Source: Anaerosolibacter sp.
GTDB lineage: Bacteria; Bacillota; Clostridia; Peptostreptococcales; Thermotaleaceae
Assembly (NCBI RefSeq): GCF_029240175.1
Contig: NZ_JARBTM010000011.1
Coordinates: forward strand, 1-64,000
DNA length: 64,000 bases
Direction: 5' to 3'
Shown: one piece after another, positions 1 to 7,928 of the stretch
How positions within the stretch are numbered: position 1 is the stretch's first letter
How the letters are laid out: the number at the start of each line of letters is the position of its first letter
Notes under the pieces: model-generated
Databases searched by the model: none
The model's input: only the letters and a program-made list of their open reading frames with translations
Told to the model about the DNA's origin: nothing
Translations under genes and position numbers: made by a program

Positions 1-441
1 GTTGTAGAAACAGAGAACCATGGAGCAAAGAGTATAAAGTATGAAGTTAAGTATGGAGAAGAAGGTCAATGGGAAGTAGCAGACGAGTTTGATATATCTT
101 CCAACGAGACTACATTTGTAAAAGTTACCAATACCTTTAGGAGTGATGGCGGCAACACCGATGACGATGATGACGATGGGACACCAAGTAAGCCAGAGAA
201 GCCAGATAAACCTAAAACAGATCCACCAGTCATTGTAACCGAACCAGTTGAACCAAAGCCAGCCATACCAGCTGTAGAAGAGCCTGTAATACCAATCCCA
301 TCAATCCCTGCAGTAGAACCACCACAGCAGATGCCAGACTTACCAAATACAGGCGGGCCAGTATCACCAGATGCCCTTGTAGGCGGATTGGGATCATTAT
401 TGATCGCCGTGGGTGTTCTTTCTAGAAGAAGAAATAAATAA
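1..441 (+). CDS. LPXTG-anchored surface protein, C-terminal part (5' truncated by window)
   Basis: Frame 1 is open from the first base to TAA at 439-441, giving 146 residues. The start has a beta-rich segment ending VKVTNTF, a typical end of pilin or collagen-binding-type isopeptide domains. An acidic Asp run and a long Pro/Glu/Lys spacer follow, which would span the cell wall. The C-terminus is a full sorting signal: LPNTG, a hydrophobic stretch (ALVGGLGSLLIAVGVL) and a basic RRRNK tail. The protein should be cleaved at LPNT/G and linked to peptidoglycan. The sortase gene begins 66 bases downstream and is the likely partner. The adhesin or pilin identity is inference because the N-terminus is outside the window. 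Confidence 0.85.
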   Translation, partial: VVETENHGAKSIKYEVKYGEEGQWEVADEFDISSNETTFVKVTNTFRSDGGNTDDDDDDGTPSKPEKPDKPKTDPPVIVTEPVEPKPAIPAVEEPVIPIPSIPAVEPPQQMPDLPNTGGPVSPDALVGGLGSLLIAVGVLSRRRNK

Positions 442-453
442 TCTAAGTTAAAT

Positions 454-486
454 GGGAGTTGACCGAAAGCAACTCCCTTCTTTTCT
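454..486 (+). terminator. Intrinsic terminator after the LPXTG gene
   Basis: GGGAGTTG (454-461) pairs perfectly with CAACTCCC (470-477) around an 8-base loop, followed by a T-rich tract. It separates the surface protein from the sortase, so sortase transcription is either read-through or independent. Confidence 0.8.
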
Positions 487-507
487 AATAAGTGAGGGTG
501 AGGCGGA

Positions 508-1176
508 GTGCTGAAGTTTATTAAATATAAGTGGAGAACAATACTTATCGTGCTAGGGAGTGTACTTCTGATCTACGCTGTTATTTCAGTGCATCAGTGG
601 AGGATTCTCCAAACTAGATTAATTGAGGAAAAAGAAAAGGTTGGGGAGACACCTATCATTTCAGAGGAGCCTGACATACCAGTCTTGGAGGCCGAAAAGG
701 AAGAACAAGAAACACCAGTATCAAATCAAGTACAGGAAGCCAAGCAAATAAAAAGGGGAGATTATCAACGGGGAGAAATGGTCATCCATATACCCAAAAT
801 TAACGTGAATGCTGCTGTCATGGAGGGGACCACTGGGACAATGCTAAAAAAAGGCCCGGGATTATATGAAATCAGTCCATTACCCTCTGATGACAACGGC
901 AACGTCTGCATCGCTGGCCATCGAACTACCTATGGTGCATGGTTTCGTCATGTGGATCAGCTTGAAAAAGGTGATGAAATAGCATTGCAATTAGAAGGTC
1001 AGACCTATCTTTATAAAGTAGAGAAGGTATTTATTGTGGAAAAGAACGATTGGTCTGTAACAGAACCTACGGGATATGCAGTACTGACACTGACCTCTTG
1101 TCATCCGCTGCGATCCTCTAGACAAAGAATTGTTGTTCGTGCGAAGCGAGAGAAAGTTACTACTAATAGTCAATAA
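508..1176 (+). CDS. Sortase (class D/E-like)
   Basis: 222-residue type II membrane transpeptidase. One N-terminal membrane segment (about residues 11-27) is followed by a charged linker and the sortase barrel from about residue 90. Catalytic residues are visible: His138 in AGHRTT, Cys198 in TLTSCHP and Arg205 or Arg207 in SSRQR. The TLT(S/T)CHP...RQR signature resembles class E and some class D enzymes more than SrtA or SrtB, but I cannot fix the class. The start is GTG with a GAGG ribosome site just upstream. It probably anchors the LPNTG protein encoded immediately before it. Confidence 0.92.
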   Translation: MLKFIKYKWRTILIVLGSVLLIYAVISVHQWRILQTRLIEEKEKVGETPIISEEPDIPVLEAEKEEQETPVSNQVQEAKQIKRGDYQRGEMVIHIPKINVNAAVMEGTTGTMLKKGPGLYEISPLPSDDNGNVCIAGHRTTYGAWFRHVDQLEKGDEIALQLEGQTYLYKVEKVFIVEKNDWSVTEPTGYAVLTLTSCHPLRSSRQRIVVRAKREKVTTNSQ

Positions 1177-1182
1177 ACAGAT

Positions 1183-1209
1183 ACTCCATTTTGATGGAGT
1201 TATTTTTTT
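1183..1209 (+). terminator. Intrinsic terminator after sortase
   Basis: ACTCCA (1183-1188) and TGGAGT (1195-1200) form a 6-bp stem around TTTTGA, followed directly by a T-rich run. Confidence 0.8.
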
Positions 1210-1409
1210 GATTCTATAGTACCAGAAGCAAAAACATTACTGACATATTCAACAATAAAGTCTAATAAACTAACAAAATATATGGAAAGAAGAACAAAAA
1301 AGACAAGCTGTTATTACAAATTATTTTCCTTAGACCATTTATAATTTATGATATAGGTTTGACTGAGTAACAAAAGAAAACTCCATGACGGGGTATGGGG
1401 AGGATCACT

Positions 1410-2189
1410 ATGTTCAAAAAAGTAGTTACTACAATGCTCATTAGCTGTCTAACATTCGTTATTTGCCTACCTATAGAAGCTACATATGCTGCACAGAATA
1501 ATTCCGTTTTAAGCCTTGAAAATTCAAAACCCGTAAAAATTGCACATGTGCTCAACAAACTAGCCGAAAGGAAAAGTTATTTAGAAGAAGCAGAGAAGAA
1601 AATAATAGAAAATATCGTAGGACTTGAGTTGTATGAAGAACCTTCAACAGGTAATGATATAACTTCTGCTTTGCAGAAAAAATATTTCTTAGACTATGAA
1701 CTAAATATGAAGTTGTTTACCTTAAGAGGCAGAGGAAAACATGTAGAGATCTGGGTGGCGAACGATTTATCTTATTCAGAAGGAGATGTAAGAAAAAGTG
1801 ACGTTATCTCAGATGATGAAATAAAGAAAATAGAGAAGTATTTTGAAGATACAATTTACTCGTCTTTAAAGGGACAACATGAAGAAGTACAACTCCTTAA
1901 AGGAGGAAATTCATGGCTTGTGGAACAAGGATTTTTGCCTGAAAATTACTATGTTTCAGATTCAGATGAAGCAAGAACTATGATTTTGATCGATAACATA
2001 AAGGATGAATGGTATTATAACGAAAATCAAGAAACATTTATATCCGCATATTATTGGAATATACATAATAAATACATCAATAGAGATATCATTATGCTCA
2101 ATAGTAAGGAATGGAAAACAAAGTTTGAAAGTGTATATTTGCCTGCGCTGCAAGAAGAATTTGCCGCATTGCTGGAAGACAACAAATAA
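1410..2189 (+). CDS. Secreted protein resembling the N-terminal region of M6-like peptidases, no catalytic motif
   Basis: Exported protein of 259 residues. A signal peptide (MFKKVVTTMLISCLTFVICL, cleavage near ATYA/AQN) precedes a soluble domain. The start at 1410 is preferred because an upstream in-frame ATG (1395) sits on the GGGAGG ribosome site. The segment KHVEIWVANDLS..., later ARTMILIDNI and IIMLNSKEW, resembles from memory the region before the HExxH helix in large secreted M6-like or S-layer-associated peptidases. No HExxH follows and the chain ends in LPALQEEFAALLEDNK. It may be a truncated relative or an independent non-catalytic domain. Function unknown. Confidence 0.75.
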   Translation: MFKKVVTTMLISCLTFVICLPIEATYAAQNNSVLSLENSKPVKIAHVLNKLAERKSYLEEAEKKIIENIVGLELYEEPSTGNDITSALQKKYFLDYELNMKLFTLRGRGKHVEIWVANDLSYSEGDVRKSDVISDDEIKKIEKYFEDTIYSSLKGQHEEVQLLKGGNSWLVEQGFLPENYYVSDSDEARTMILIDNIKDEWYYNENQETFISAYYWNIHNKYINRDIIMLNSKEWKTKFESVYLPALQEEFAALLEDNK

Positions 2190-2359
2190 GGCAAAATGAA
2201 TAAGTGTTATAGACATTAACACTATCGGTATAAATCCTATAGTCTTCTTTTTTCTATGGTTTGAATATAGATGGATCAGGGTATTTCTAAATAGCATGGA
2301 TATACTACTAATAGGGGCAAAAATATAAAAAAAGACATAAAGGTAGTCGGAGGGAATAT

Positions 2360-2827
2360 ATGACGCAAGATAAATTCATAAAATCGGACAAGATTGAGTT
2401 AAAGAAGAGATTGACCCCTATTCAATACAGGGTAACCCAGGAGAATGGTACAGAACCGCCTTTTCAAAATGAATTCTGGAATCATAAAGAAGAAGGAATC
2501 TATGTAGATGTCGTCACGGGAGAACCTTTATTTACTTCGAAGGACAAATTTGATTCAGGCTGTGGCTGGCCTAGCTTTACAAAACCCATAGAGCGGAGCA
2601 TCATCAAGGAAAAAGCTGACTTTAGCCATAACATGCACAGAATAGAAGTGCGAAGCAAAGAAGGGGATTCTCATTTAGGCCATGTATTTAACGATGGACC
2701 AAAGGAGAAAGGCGGACTGCGGTATTGTATAAACAGTGCTGCTTTACGGTTTATTTCTGTGCAAAATTTAGAGAAGGAAGGATATGGAGAATATTTAGAG
2801 TTGTTTTCAGTGAAAAAAGATGAATAA
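2360..2827 (+). CDS. msrB: Peptide-methionine (R)-S-oxide reductase MsrB
   Basis: Reduces the R epimer of methionine sulfoxide in proteins; cytoplasmic oxidative repair. 155 residues, normal for a stand-alone MsrB. Family motifs are intact: [17 protein letters not shown] and the catalytic Cys123 in [11 protein letters not shown]. The two CxxC zinc motifs of some MsrB proteins are absent, so this is the zinc-free form. The active residue is Cys, not selenocysteine. A GGAGGG ribosome site precedes the ATG. No msrA is fused or adjacent. Confidence 0.97.
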   Translation: MTQDKFIKSDKIELKKRLTPIQYRVTQENGTEPPFQNEFWNHKEEGIYVDVVTGEPLFTSKDKFDSGCGWPSFTKPIERSIIKEKADFSHNMHRIEVRSKEGDSHLGHVFNDGPKEKGGLRYCINSAALRFISVQNLEKEGYGEYLELFSVKKDE

Positions 2828-3029
2828 ACGAACTGTTATTGAAGAAATACTTTGAAAACATGAATTATCATAACAATCGAATGTTTTAGTTTCTTTAAGA
2901 AAGTGTAACAAATTCCATATATTATTGACTGTAAGTTGTCAGGGCTTTAGAATGAATAAGGCAAATAAATTCGACAAAAAAATAATATGTGGATGAAAAT
3001 TATTGGAGATATTCTTTAGAATAACCGTA

Positions 3030-3179
3030 GGAGAAAGGGATAGATAGAGCTGACTATTTATCGCGAAGCTTTCAGGTCTGGTACAATAATTTGACACAAC
3101 CCTGGAGAGACTGCAAAGGCGGCATCAAAGGAGCAACCTAATCAACATGTTAGGGAAACTTTCAGATAAAAGGACAGGG
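3030..3179 (+). promoter_or_regulatory. Glycine riboswitch (one intact aptamer plus degenerate 5' partner)
   Basis: The core (3100-3179) matches the second aptamer of the Bacillus gcvT riboswitch as I remember it: CCTGGAGAG at 3101-3109, then ATCAAAGGAGCAA, then AAACTTTCAG and AAAGGACAGGG. P1 is CCCTG (3100-3104) with CAGGG (3175-3179). Upstream, GGAGAAAG (3030-3037), a hairpin and GAAGCTTTCAGG (3065-3076) look like a collapsed first aptamer, as known for singlet glycine riboswitches with a ghost aptamer. It lies about 155 bases before an amino-acid permease, supporting glycine as an effector for transport. Confidence 0.85.
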
Positions 3180-3227
3180 AGTAGACAGCGTGTTTTTGAC
3201 ATGCATTCTGCTCTCTGTTTTATATTT
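3175..3227 (+). terminator. Riboswitch expression-platform terminator
   Basis: CAGGGAGTAGA (3175-3185) pairs with TCTGCTCTCTG (3207-3217), 11 bp with two G-U pairs. An inner GCGTG/CATGC stem and a downstream TTTTATATTT tract complete it. Bases 3175-3179 are also the 3' strand of riboswitch P1, so glycine binding should block terminator formation: a predicted ON switch. Confidence 0.78.
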
Positions 3228-3335
3228 ATACGATAAATGCTTTAGAACAGGTGGTGGTGAAACACTTAATAATCGTCATGCATTCGTGCAAATAGAAAAA
3301 ATTGTTGTCTAAATATGGAGAGGATGGAGAAAAAG

Positions 3336-4715
3336 ATGGAATCAATTAGCAAGTCTAAAATACGAGTAAATGATACAGTGAATGCTAGTGAGATAAAAGG
3401 ACTAAAGAAGGAGATTGGATTGTTTGAGGCAATCGCCATCGTCATAGGCGTAGTGATTGGATCAGGGATATTTTTCAAAGCGTCCTTTGTTTTTAAAAAT
3501 GCTGGATCACCAATGATGGGCATCATGGCTTGGATTGCAGGTGGGGTCATTACCATGGCGTCAGGACTTACAATTGCTGAGATTGCAACAGCCATACCGA
3601 AAACAGGGGGCGTATTTGTATATTTAAAGGAATTGTATGGGGAAAAGTGGGCTTTTCTATTTGGTTGGGTGCAATCAGTAATCTATGTACCAGGTGCGGC
3701 TGCTGCATTGGCCATTGTTTTTGCAACACAGGCAACCACATTTGTACCGTTAAATGATTTACAACAAAAATTACTAGCTATTGCAATGATACTTATCATC
3801 ATGATTAGCAATGTGTTATCAACAAGGTTAGGCAGTAAGGTACAATTTATTTCTACCATCGGAAAGCTTATTCCTATCTTTATCATTATTGGATATGGAT
3901 TGACAAAGGGCACTGCCCACGGGATTGTGGGGGCCACAACTAGTACAGTTACGATTACAGGCTTCGGTACAGCTATACTTGGAACACTCTGGGCCTATGA
4001 TGGATGGGTAGGGGTAGGTAACATTGCAGGAGAGTTAAAAAATCCTAAAAGAGACCTTCCAAAGTCAATCATTTTTGGTGTAACGATGATTATTGCAGTA
4101 TATGTTTTAATTAATCTCGCAATTATCCAAGTTATACCTGTAGAGGAAGTGATTGCTTCCAGCAAGCCAGCTTCAGATGCTGCAACTGTACTATTTGGCA
4201 GCGGCGGTGCGGCATTAATATCTGCCGGTATCTTGATTTCCATTTTTGGGGCATTGAACGGTTACTTATTGACTGGCGTAAGGATTCCTTTTGCCATGGC
4301 TCAGGACGGACTTATGCCTTATGCAAGTTTCTTCGGAAAAATTAATGAAAAATATCAAACTCCATTAAATGCATTTGTTTTAGAAGTAATTCTTGCTTGT
4401 ATCTATGTTTTTTCTGGATCTTTCGAGATGTTGACCAATTTGGTGACTTTCATATTATGGATATTCTTTACCATGGCAGTTGCAGGGGTCTTTATCTTGA
4501 GAAAGAAGCATAAGCACATAGAAAGACCATATCAAGTGCCGCTATATCCTATTGTACCGATGGTTGGAATTATCGGAGGTCTTTATATTATTGTAAACAC
4601 ACTATTTACAGATACAACCAATGCACTATATGGTTTAGCTATTACAATTATCGGTCTCCCGGTATATATATACATTTCTAAGAAAAAAGAAATGATGAAA
4701 CAATTTACAAAGTAA
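3336..4715 (+). CDS. APC-family amino-acid permease, glycine-riboswitch controlled
   Basis: Polytopic membrane transporter of the amino acid-polyamine-organocation superfamily. It opens with the family signature IGVVIGSGIFFKA in TM1 and has about 12 hydrophobic segments plus the TM6-7 motif WAYDGWVGVGNIAGE. It resembles exchanger-type members (serine/threonine exchangers, LAT-like). The glycine riboswitch in its leader suggests glycine or a related small amino acid as substrate, by inference. Three in-frame ATGs (3315, 3324, 3336) are possible; 3336 has the best ribosome site, GGAG six bases upstream. From 3315 the protein would be 466 residues. Confidence 0.9.
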   Translation: MESISKSKIRVNDTVNASEIKGLKKEIGLFEAIAIVIGVVIGSGIFFKASFVFKNAGSPMMGIMAWIAGGVITMASGLTIAEIATAIPKTGGVFVYLKELYGEKWAFLFGWVQSVIYVPGAAAALAIVFATQATTFVPLNDLQQKLLAIAMILIIMISNVLSTRLGSKVQFISTIGKLIPIFIIIGYGLTKGTAHGIVGATTSTVTITGFGTAILGTLWAYDGWVGVGNIAGELKNPKRDLPKSIIFGVTMIIAVYVLINLAIIQVIPVEEVIASSKPASDAATVLFGSGGAALISAGILISIFGALNGYLLTGVRIPFAMAQDGLMPYASFFGKINEKYQTPLNAFVLEVILACIYVFSGSFEMLTNLVTFILWIFFTMAVAGVFILRKKHKHIERPYQVPLYPIVPMVGIIGGLYIIVNTLFTDTTNALYGLAITIIGLPVYIYISKKKEMMKQFTK

Positions 4716-4727
4716 ATACTCCGAAAA

Positions 4728-4766
4728 AGTCCTGTAATGAACGTAAAATAATTACAGGGCTTTTTT
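4728..4766 (+). terminator. Intrinsic terminator after APC permease
   Basis: CCTGTAAT (4731-4738) and ATTACAGG (4751-4758) form a perfect 8-bp stem followed by GC and six Ts. Confidence 0.88.
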
Positions 4767-4851
4767 GCAGGAACAAGTGGAGTTATATAGAAATAAATAT
4801 AAGGGAATGGAAGAAAGATTGACCAAGCATGATTTAGAGGGGGAACGATGA

Positions 4852-5634
4852 ATGTTAAGTCAAAAGATGGAAAAAGTTATCTGTGAAGCACAAGGTAATA
4901 TTGCTGTCGTTTTAAAAGACTTACAGAAGGATCAAAGGATTTATGAATATAGAGAAGATACTCAAATGCCTTCTGCGAGTATTATAAAATTACTAATCAT
5001 GGTTGAGGCCATGAAACAGGTAGCTGAAGGGCGATTTGAGCTTGAACAAAAAATTACCATTCATCCGAAAGACAAAGTTCCCCATGGTGTCTTAACTGAT
5101 CTTACAACCCAATCTTATACATTCTTGGACTTGATTATGCTGATGATCATTGTCAGCGATAATACGGCAACCAATGTGATTATCAATTTACTAGGGTTTG
5201 ATCACATTAATCAATTGGCATGGACGTTAGGGTTAAAGAAAACAGTACTGGAACGAAAAATGATGGATACTGAGGCGGTAAAGAGGGGAAAACAGAATAA
5301 AACAACCCCTGGTGATATGGTACTCCTGCTAGAAAGCATCTATAGAAAGAAGATCCTGAAGCCAGAGCTGTGCGAATTGATGCTGGATATTATGAAAAGG
5401 CAAAAAGATCTTGCCATGTTGAAAAGATATTTACCAGAAGATCTGCCAGTTGCCCATAAAACAGGGAATCTTTTGAATTTAAATCATGACATTGGAATTT
5501 TCTACCTTCCTATGCATACATATCTTTTGTGCGTGTTTATAGCCGATGCTGAGAGCAACCTAAAGGCAAAACAGCTCATTGGAAAGATATCAAAATGTGT
5601 TTACGATCATTTTCAAATAGAAGAAGCACTTTAA
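4852..5634 (+). CDS. Class A beta-lactamase-like serine hydrolase, no signal peptide
   Basis: 260 residues with the serine beta-lactamase/PBP fold motifs in order: S43-I-I-K46, S102-D103-N104 and K203-T204-G205. The omega-loop region reads ERKMMDTEAVKRGKQNKTTP and lacks a clear ExxLN motif, so penicillinase activity is doubtful. There is no signal peptide, which is unusual because true class A enzymes are exported. It is followed after 19 bases by an NlpC/P60 protein that also lacks a signal, suggesting a two-gene unit for peptidoglycan-fragment handling. The ATG at 4852 follows an AGGGGG ribosome site; the ATG at 4848 is in another, dead frame. Confidence 0.88.
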   Translation: MLSQKMEKVICEAQGNIAVVLKDLQKDQRIYEYREDTQMPSASIIKLLIMVEAMKQVAEGRFELEQKITIHPKDKVPHGVLTDLTTQSYTFLDLIMLMIIVSDNTATNVIINLLGFDHINQLAWTLGLKKTVLERKMMDTEAVKRGKQNKTTPGDMVLLLESIYRKKILKPELCELMLDIMKRQKDLAMLKRYLPEDLPVAHKTGNLLNLNHDIGIFYLPMHTYLLCVFIADAESNLKAKQLIGKISKCVYDHFQIEEAL

Positions 5635-5653
5635 TTCTAGGGAGGTATAGTGT

Positions 5654-6478
5654 ATGGATAGTCAAGTCAATGGGATGGCGATTTTAAAGAGTACAATTGT
5701 TCCAATTCTGAAGAATCCAAATTTTCAAAGTGAAGTAGCTGATGAAGGTCTCTATGGCATGGTTGTGAAGATTCTACAGGAAGAAAATGAAGATTGGGTT
5801 TATATTGAGACCCACTATGGGTACCATGGATATGTGCACAAAAACCATTTGATCTTTGGGTCTGATGCTGCCGTAACATGGCAGAAGAAAGCCCGGCATG
5901 TAATCATTCATCCTATCGTAGATGTCATGGCAGAACCTAAGTATGCAAGCTATTCTATTGCACTACTTACGAGAGGTGCAATTATTGTGAGCAGTGAAGA
6001 AATTGAAAATGATTGGATTCAAATTATCCTTCCCCAGGGTGAAAAAGGCTGGATAAGAAAAACATTTATTCAGAAGATGGAGCATATTTCTCCGAGGGAA
6101 GATGAGGATACTTTGAGGAAGAAGCTGGTAGAGTCAGCTTTATCGTATATGGGTACCCAATACCGTTGGGGTGGGAAGAGTCCCTTAGGAATAGATTGTT
6201 CTGGATTGTGTTCTATGGCCTATATGCTAAATGGGGTGATCATCTATCGAGATGCGGTACTGAAAGATGAGTATATGAGAAATATTGATAGAGCGCAGAT
6301 GAAACCGGGAGATTTGTTATTTTTCCCTGGCCATGTTGCCATGTATATAGGTGAAGATCGTTATGTCCATTCAACGGGCAGAGAAGGAAGAGTGTTGGTC
6401 AACAGTCTAAATTCAAATCATGATGATTATAGAGAAGATTTAGAGAAAACCATAACCGGCATTGGAACAATATTTTAA
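5654..6478 (+). CDS. SH3b-NlpC/P60 cysteine peptidase, YkfC-like
   Basis: 274 residues. Two SH3-like segments (about 1-70 and 75-150) precede an NlpC/P60 domain (about 160-270) with Cys182 in DCSGL, His227 in GHVAMYIG and a third polar residue His239 in YVHSTG. This matches gamma-D-glutamyl-diamino-acid endopeptidases. Without a signal peptide the protein should be cytoplasmic, like YkfC, which trims recycled muropeptides. The start follows GGAGG eight bases upstream. It is probably co-transcribed with the beta-lactamase-like gene before it. The recycling role is inference from family and location signals. Confidence 0.9.
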   Translation: MDSQVNGMAILKSTIVPILKNPNFQSEVADEGLYGMVVKILQEENEDWVYIETHYGYHGYVHKNHLIFGSDAAVTWQKKARHVIIHPIVDVMAEPKYASYSIALLTRGAIIVSSEEIENDWIQIILPQGEKGWIRKTFIQKMEHISPREDEDTLRKKLVESALSYMGTQYRWGGKSPLGIDCSGLCSMAYMLNGVIIYRDAVLKDEYMRNIDRAQMKPGDLLFFPGHVAMYIGEDRYVHSTGREGRVLVNSLNSNHDDYREDLEKTITGIGTIF

Positions 6479-6483
6479 TTCAT

Positions 6484-6511
6484 AAAAAAGACCCATGATA
6501 GGGTCTTTTTT
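6484..6511. terminator. Bidirectional terminator between convergent genes
   Basis: AAAAAAGACCC and GGGTCTTTTTT flank ATGATA. A-runs on one side and T-runs on the other allow it to serve both the NlpC gene (+) and the DUF3810 gene (-). Confidence 0.88.
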
Positions 6512-6516
6512 ACGTT

Positions 6517-7632
6517 CTACTCGTATTCGTTGGTTTTGGATAGCTTTGTTCGGTGCTCTGCCAAGAGAAGATCAACCATTCTTCCATAGCTATGAACCCC
6601 ATCCTCTTGCATATTGGATTTTAAATATACATCATTCATTTTTGTATGAACTCTTTCAATTGGCCCCTCATATTGTTTCCAGTAGACAGTGACATTGGCT
6701 AGATCGCGCTGAAGTCCTTCATCGTATAAAAGCTTCAGTTTTTTATAGCTCGCAGAATCATGGGCGTATAGGGCATTCATGGAGTGAAGTAGAGCCAAAA
6801 GCACACCAGAATATTGAAAATCTGCATCAGGATGAATCGTTGAAGCTAGATATGCAATGTAATTGGCTTCATCTTCTCGTGCGAAACCTCTTTGATGAGC
6901 CATTTCATGGCAGGCTGTGCTAGGAATCATGGCATCGGGAATATCAATATTTACGTTTGCTTCGGCAGTAAAGGGGAAAAAAATACCTGAGATTCCCATG
7001 TAGGACATAGCTTTTGAAAAAATAACACCTTTCGGGCGACCATAGTTACCACCCAACGCAGGTATACTATGAGACACATTCATGAAACCTAGATGGGTTC
7101 TTGAAAATATATCTGATTTGTTTTTTGATAATTTCATAATCCCATCTTGATCTTCAAATGCCCTTTCCCGCAATGCGTTTGCTCGATCAATAAGGGAAAC
7201 GCATAAGATGTTCAGTTCTTTAACAGAAGAAGGCTTCACATCAAGTCCAGCGATATGTGAAAAAGGCATGCGGTGATAATTAAGCCCCCAAATAAAAATA
7301 AAGACAAAATAAAATAAACTGATATGGAGAAGCAGGGCCTTTGAATAGCCAAGAATTGTTTCACGTCTATTTTGTTTTTCCCTAGCAACATGATATAGAA
7401 AAGAAATTATGTTAAAAGCAATGAATAAGATCAAACAAATTACAATAATTTCACCAATTGAAAATGGAAATACCCCAGTTATACAACTCAATGTTTGGCC
7501 TATCAATGGATAAATATTTTGTGCATAAAACCTTTCTACAATATCTGGGAAGCAGGAAGCAAGATATGAAATTATAACCGCAAATGGAAGCAAGAGAATG
7601 CTTAGTATATTCAGCTTTTTTACTTTTTTCAT
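6517..7632 (-). CDS. DUF3810 membrane-bound zinc metallopeptidase-like protein
   Basis: 371 residues. Three hydrophobic segments occupy the first 130 residues (about 9-30, 60-82, 100-120), followed by a soluble domain with the zincin motif H242-E-M-A-H246 in STACHEMAHQRGF and an Asp/Glu-rich helix (REDEANYIAYLAS) as third-ligand candidate. This fits the DUF3810 family, whose substrate is not known. The start follows GGGGA on the minus strand. The gene is convergent with the NlpC/P60 gene and shares its terminator. Peptidase activity is inferred from the motif only. Confidence 0.88.
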   Translation of the reverse strand: MKKVKKLNILSILLLPFAVIISYLASCFPDIVERFYAQNIYPLIGQTLSCITGVFPFSIGEIIVICLILFIAFNIISFLYHVAREKQNRRETILGYSKALLLHISLFYFVFIFIWGLNYHRMPFSHIAGLDVKPSSVKELNILCVSLIDRANALRERAFEDQDGIMKLSKNKSDIFSRTHLGFMNVSHSIPALGGNYGRPKGVIFSKAMSYMGISGIFFPFTAEANVNIDIPDAMIPSTACHEMAHQRGFAREDEANYIAYLASTIHPDADFQYSGVLLALLHSMNALYAHDSASYKKLKLLYDEGLQRDLANVTVYWKQYEGPIERVHTKMNDVYLKSNMQEDGVHSYGRMVDLLLAEHRTKLSKTNEYE

Positions 7633-7776
7633 AGATCATCAAGTCCCCTAAGTTCGTTCACTCTTAATAGTATATTACAACAACAATATAAAATGTAAGT
7701 AGGAAGTTGTAGTTGTTTTGAAATATAAGATATTTTTCAAATATTTTTTTGATTCTTGTATATAGCCGCTTTGAAT

Positions 7777-7805
7777 ACACACTTTATTTGGTTTAACATA
7801 TAATG
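7777..7805 (+). promoter_or_regulatory. Possible sigma-K or sigma-A promoter upstream of the CgeB-like pair
   Basis: ACAC (7777-7780), 16 bases, then CATATAATG (7797-7805). This fits the mother-cell sigma-K pattern AC-N16-CATANNNTA except for the last base. The same region contains a sigma-A -10 (TATAAT, 7799-7804) but no good -35. B. subtilis cgeB is a sigma-K gene, which makes the first reading attractive but unproven. Confidence 0.35.
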
Positions 7806-7928
7806 TTTTAGGACAGGCGATAGCTTAATAAATTAGTATAGTATTTCACATGGGTGGTATTAAAGACTAAACAGAAAAAAACTTATTTATAGAGCTAAAA
7901 TTAAGAAAGTATAGTTTGGAGTGATCAT

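Noticed and set aside
2203-2260. AGTGTTA/TAACACT hairpin after the secreted protein gene as a terminator
   Set aside because: Perfect 7-bp stem but no T tract directly after it; the nearest T run is over 20 bases away.
2360-2827. MsrB as a second selenoprotein
   Set aside because: The catalytic codon is TGT (Cys123) and the frame has no internal UGA.
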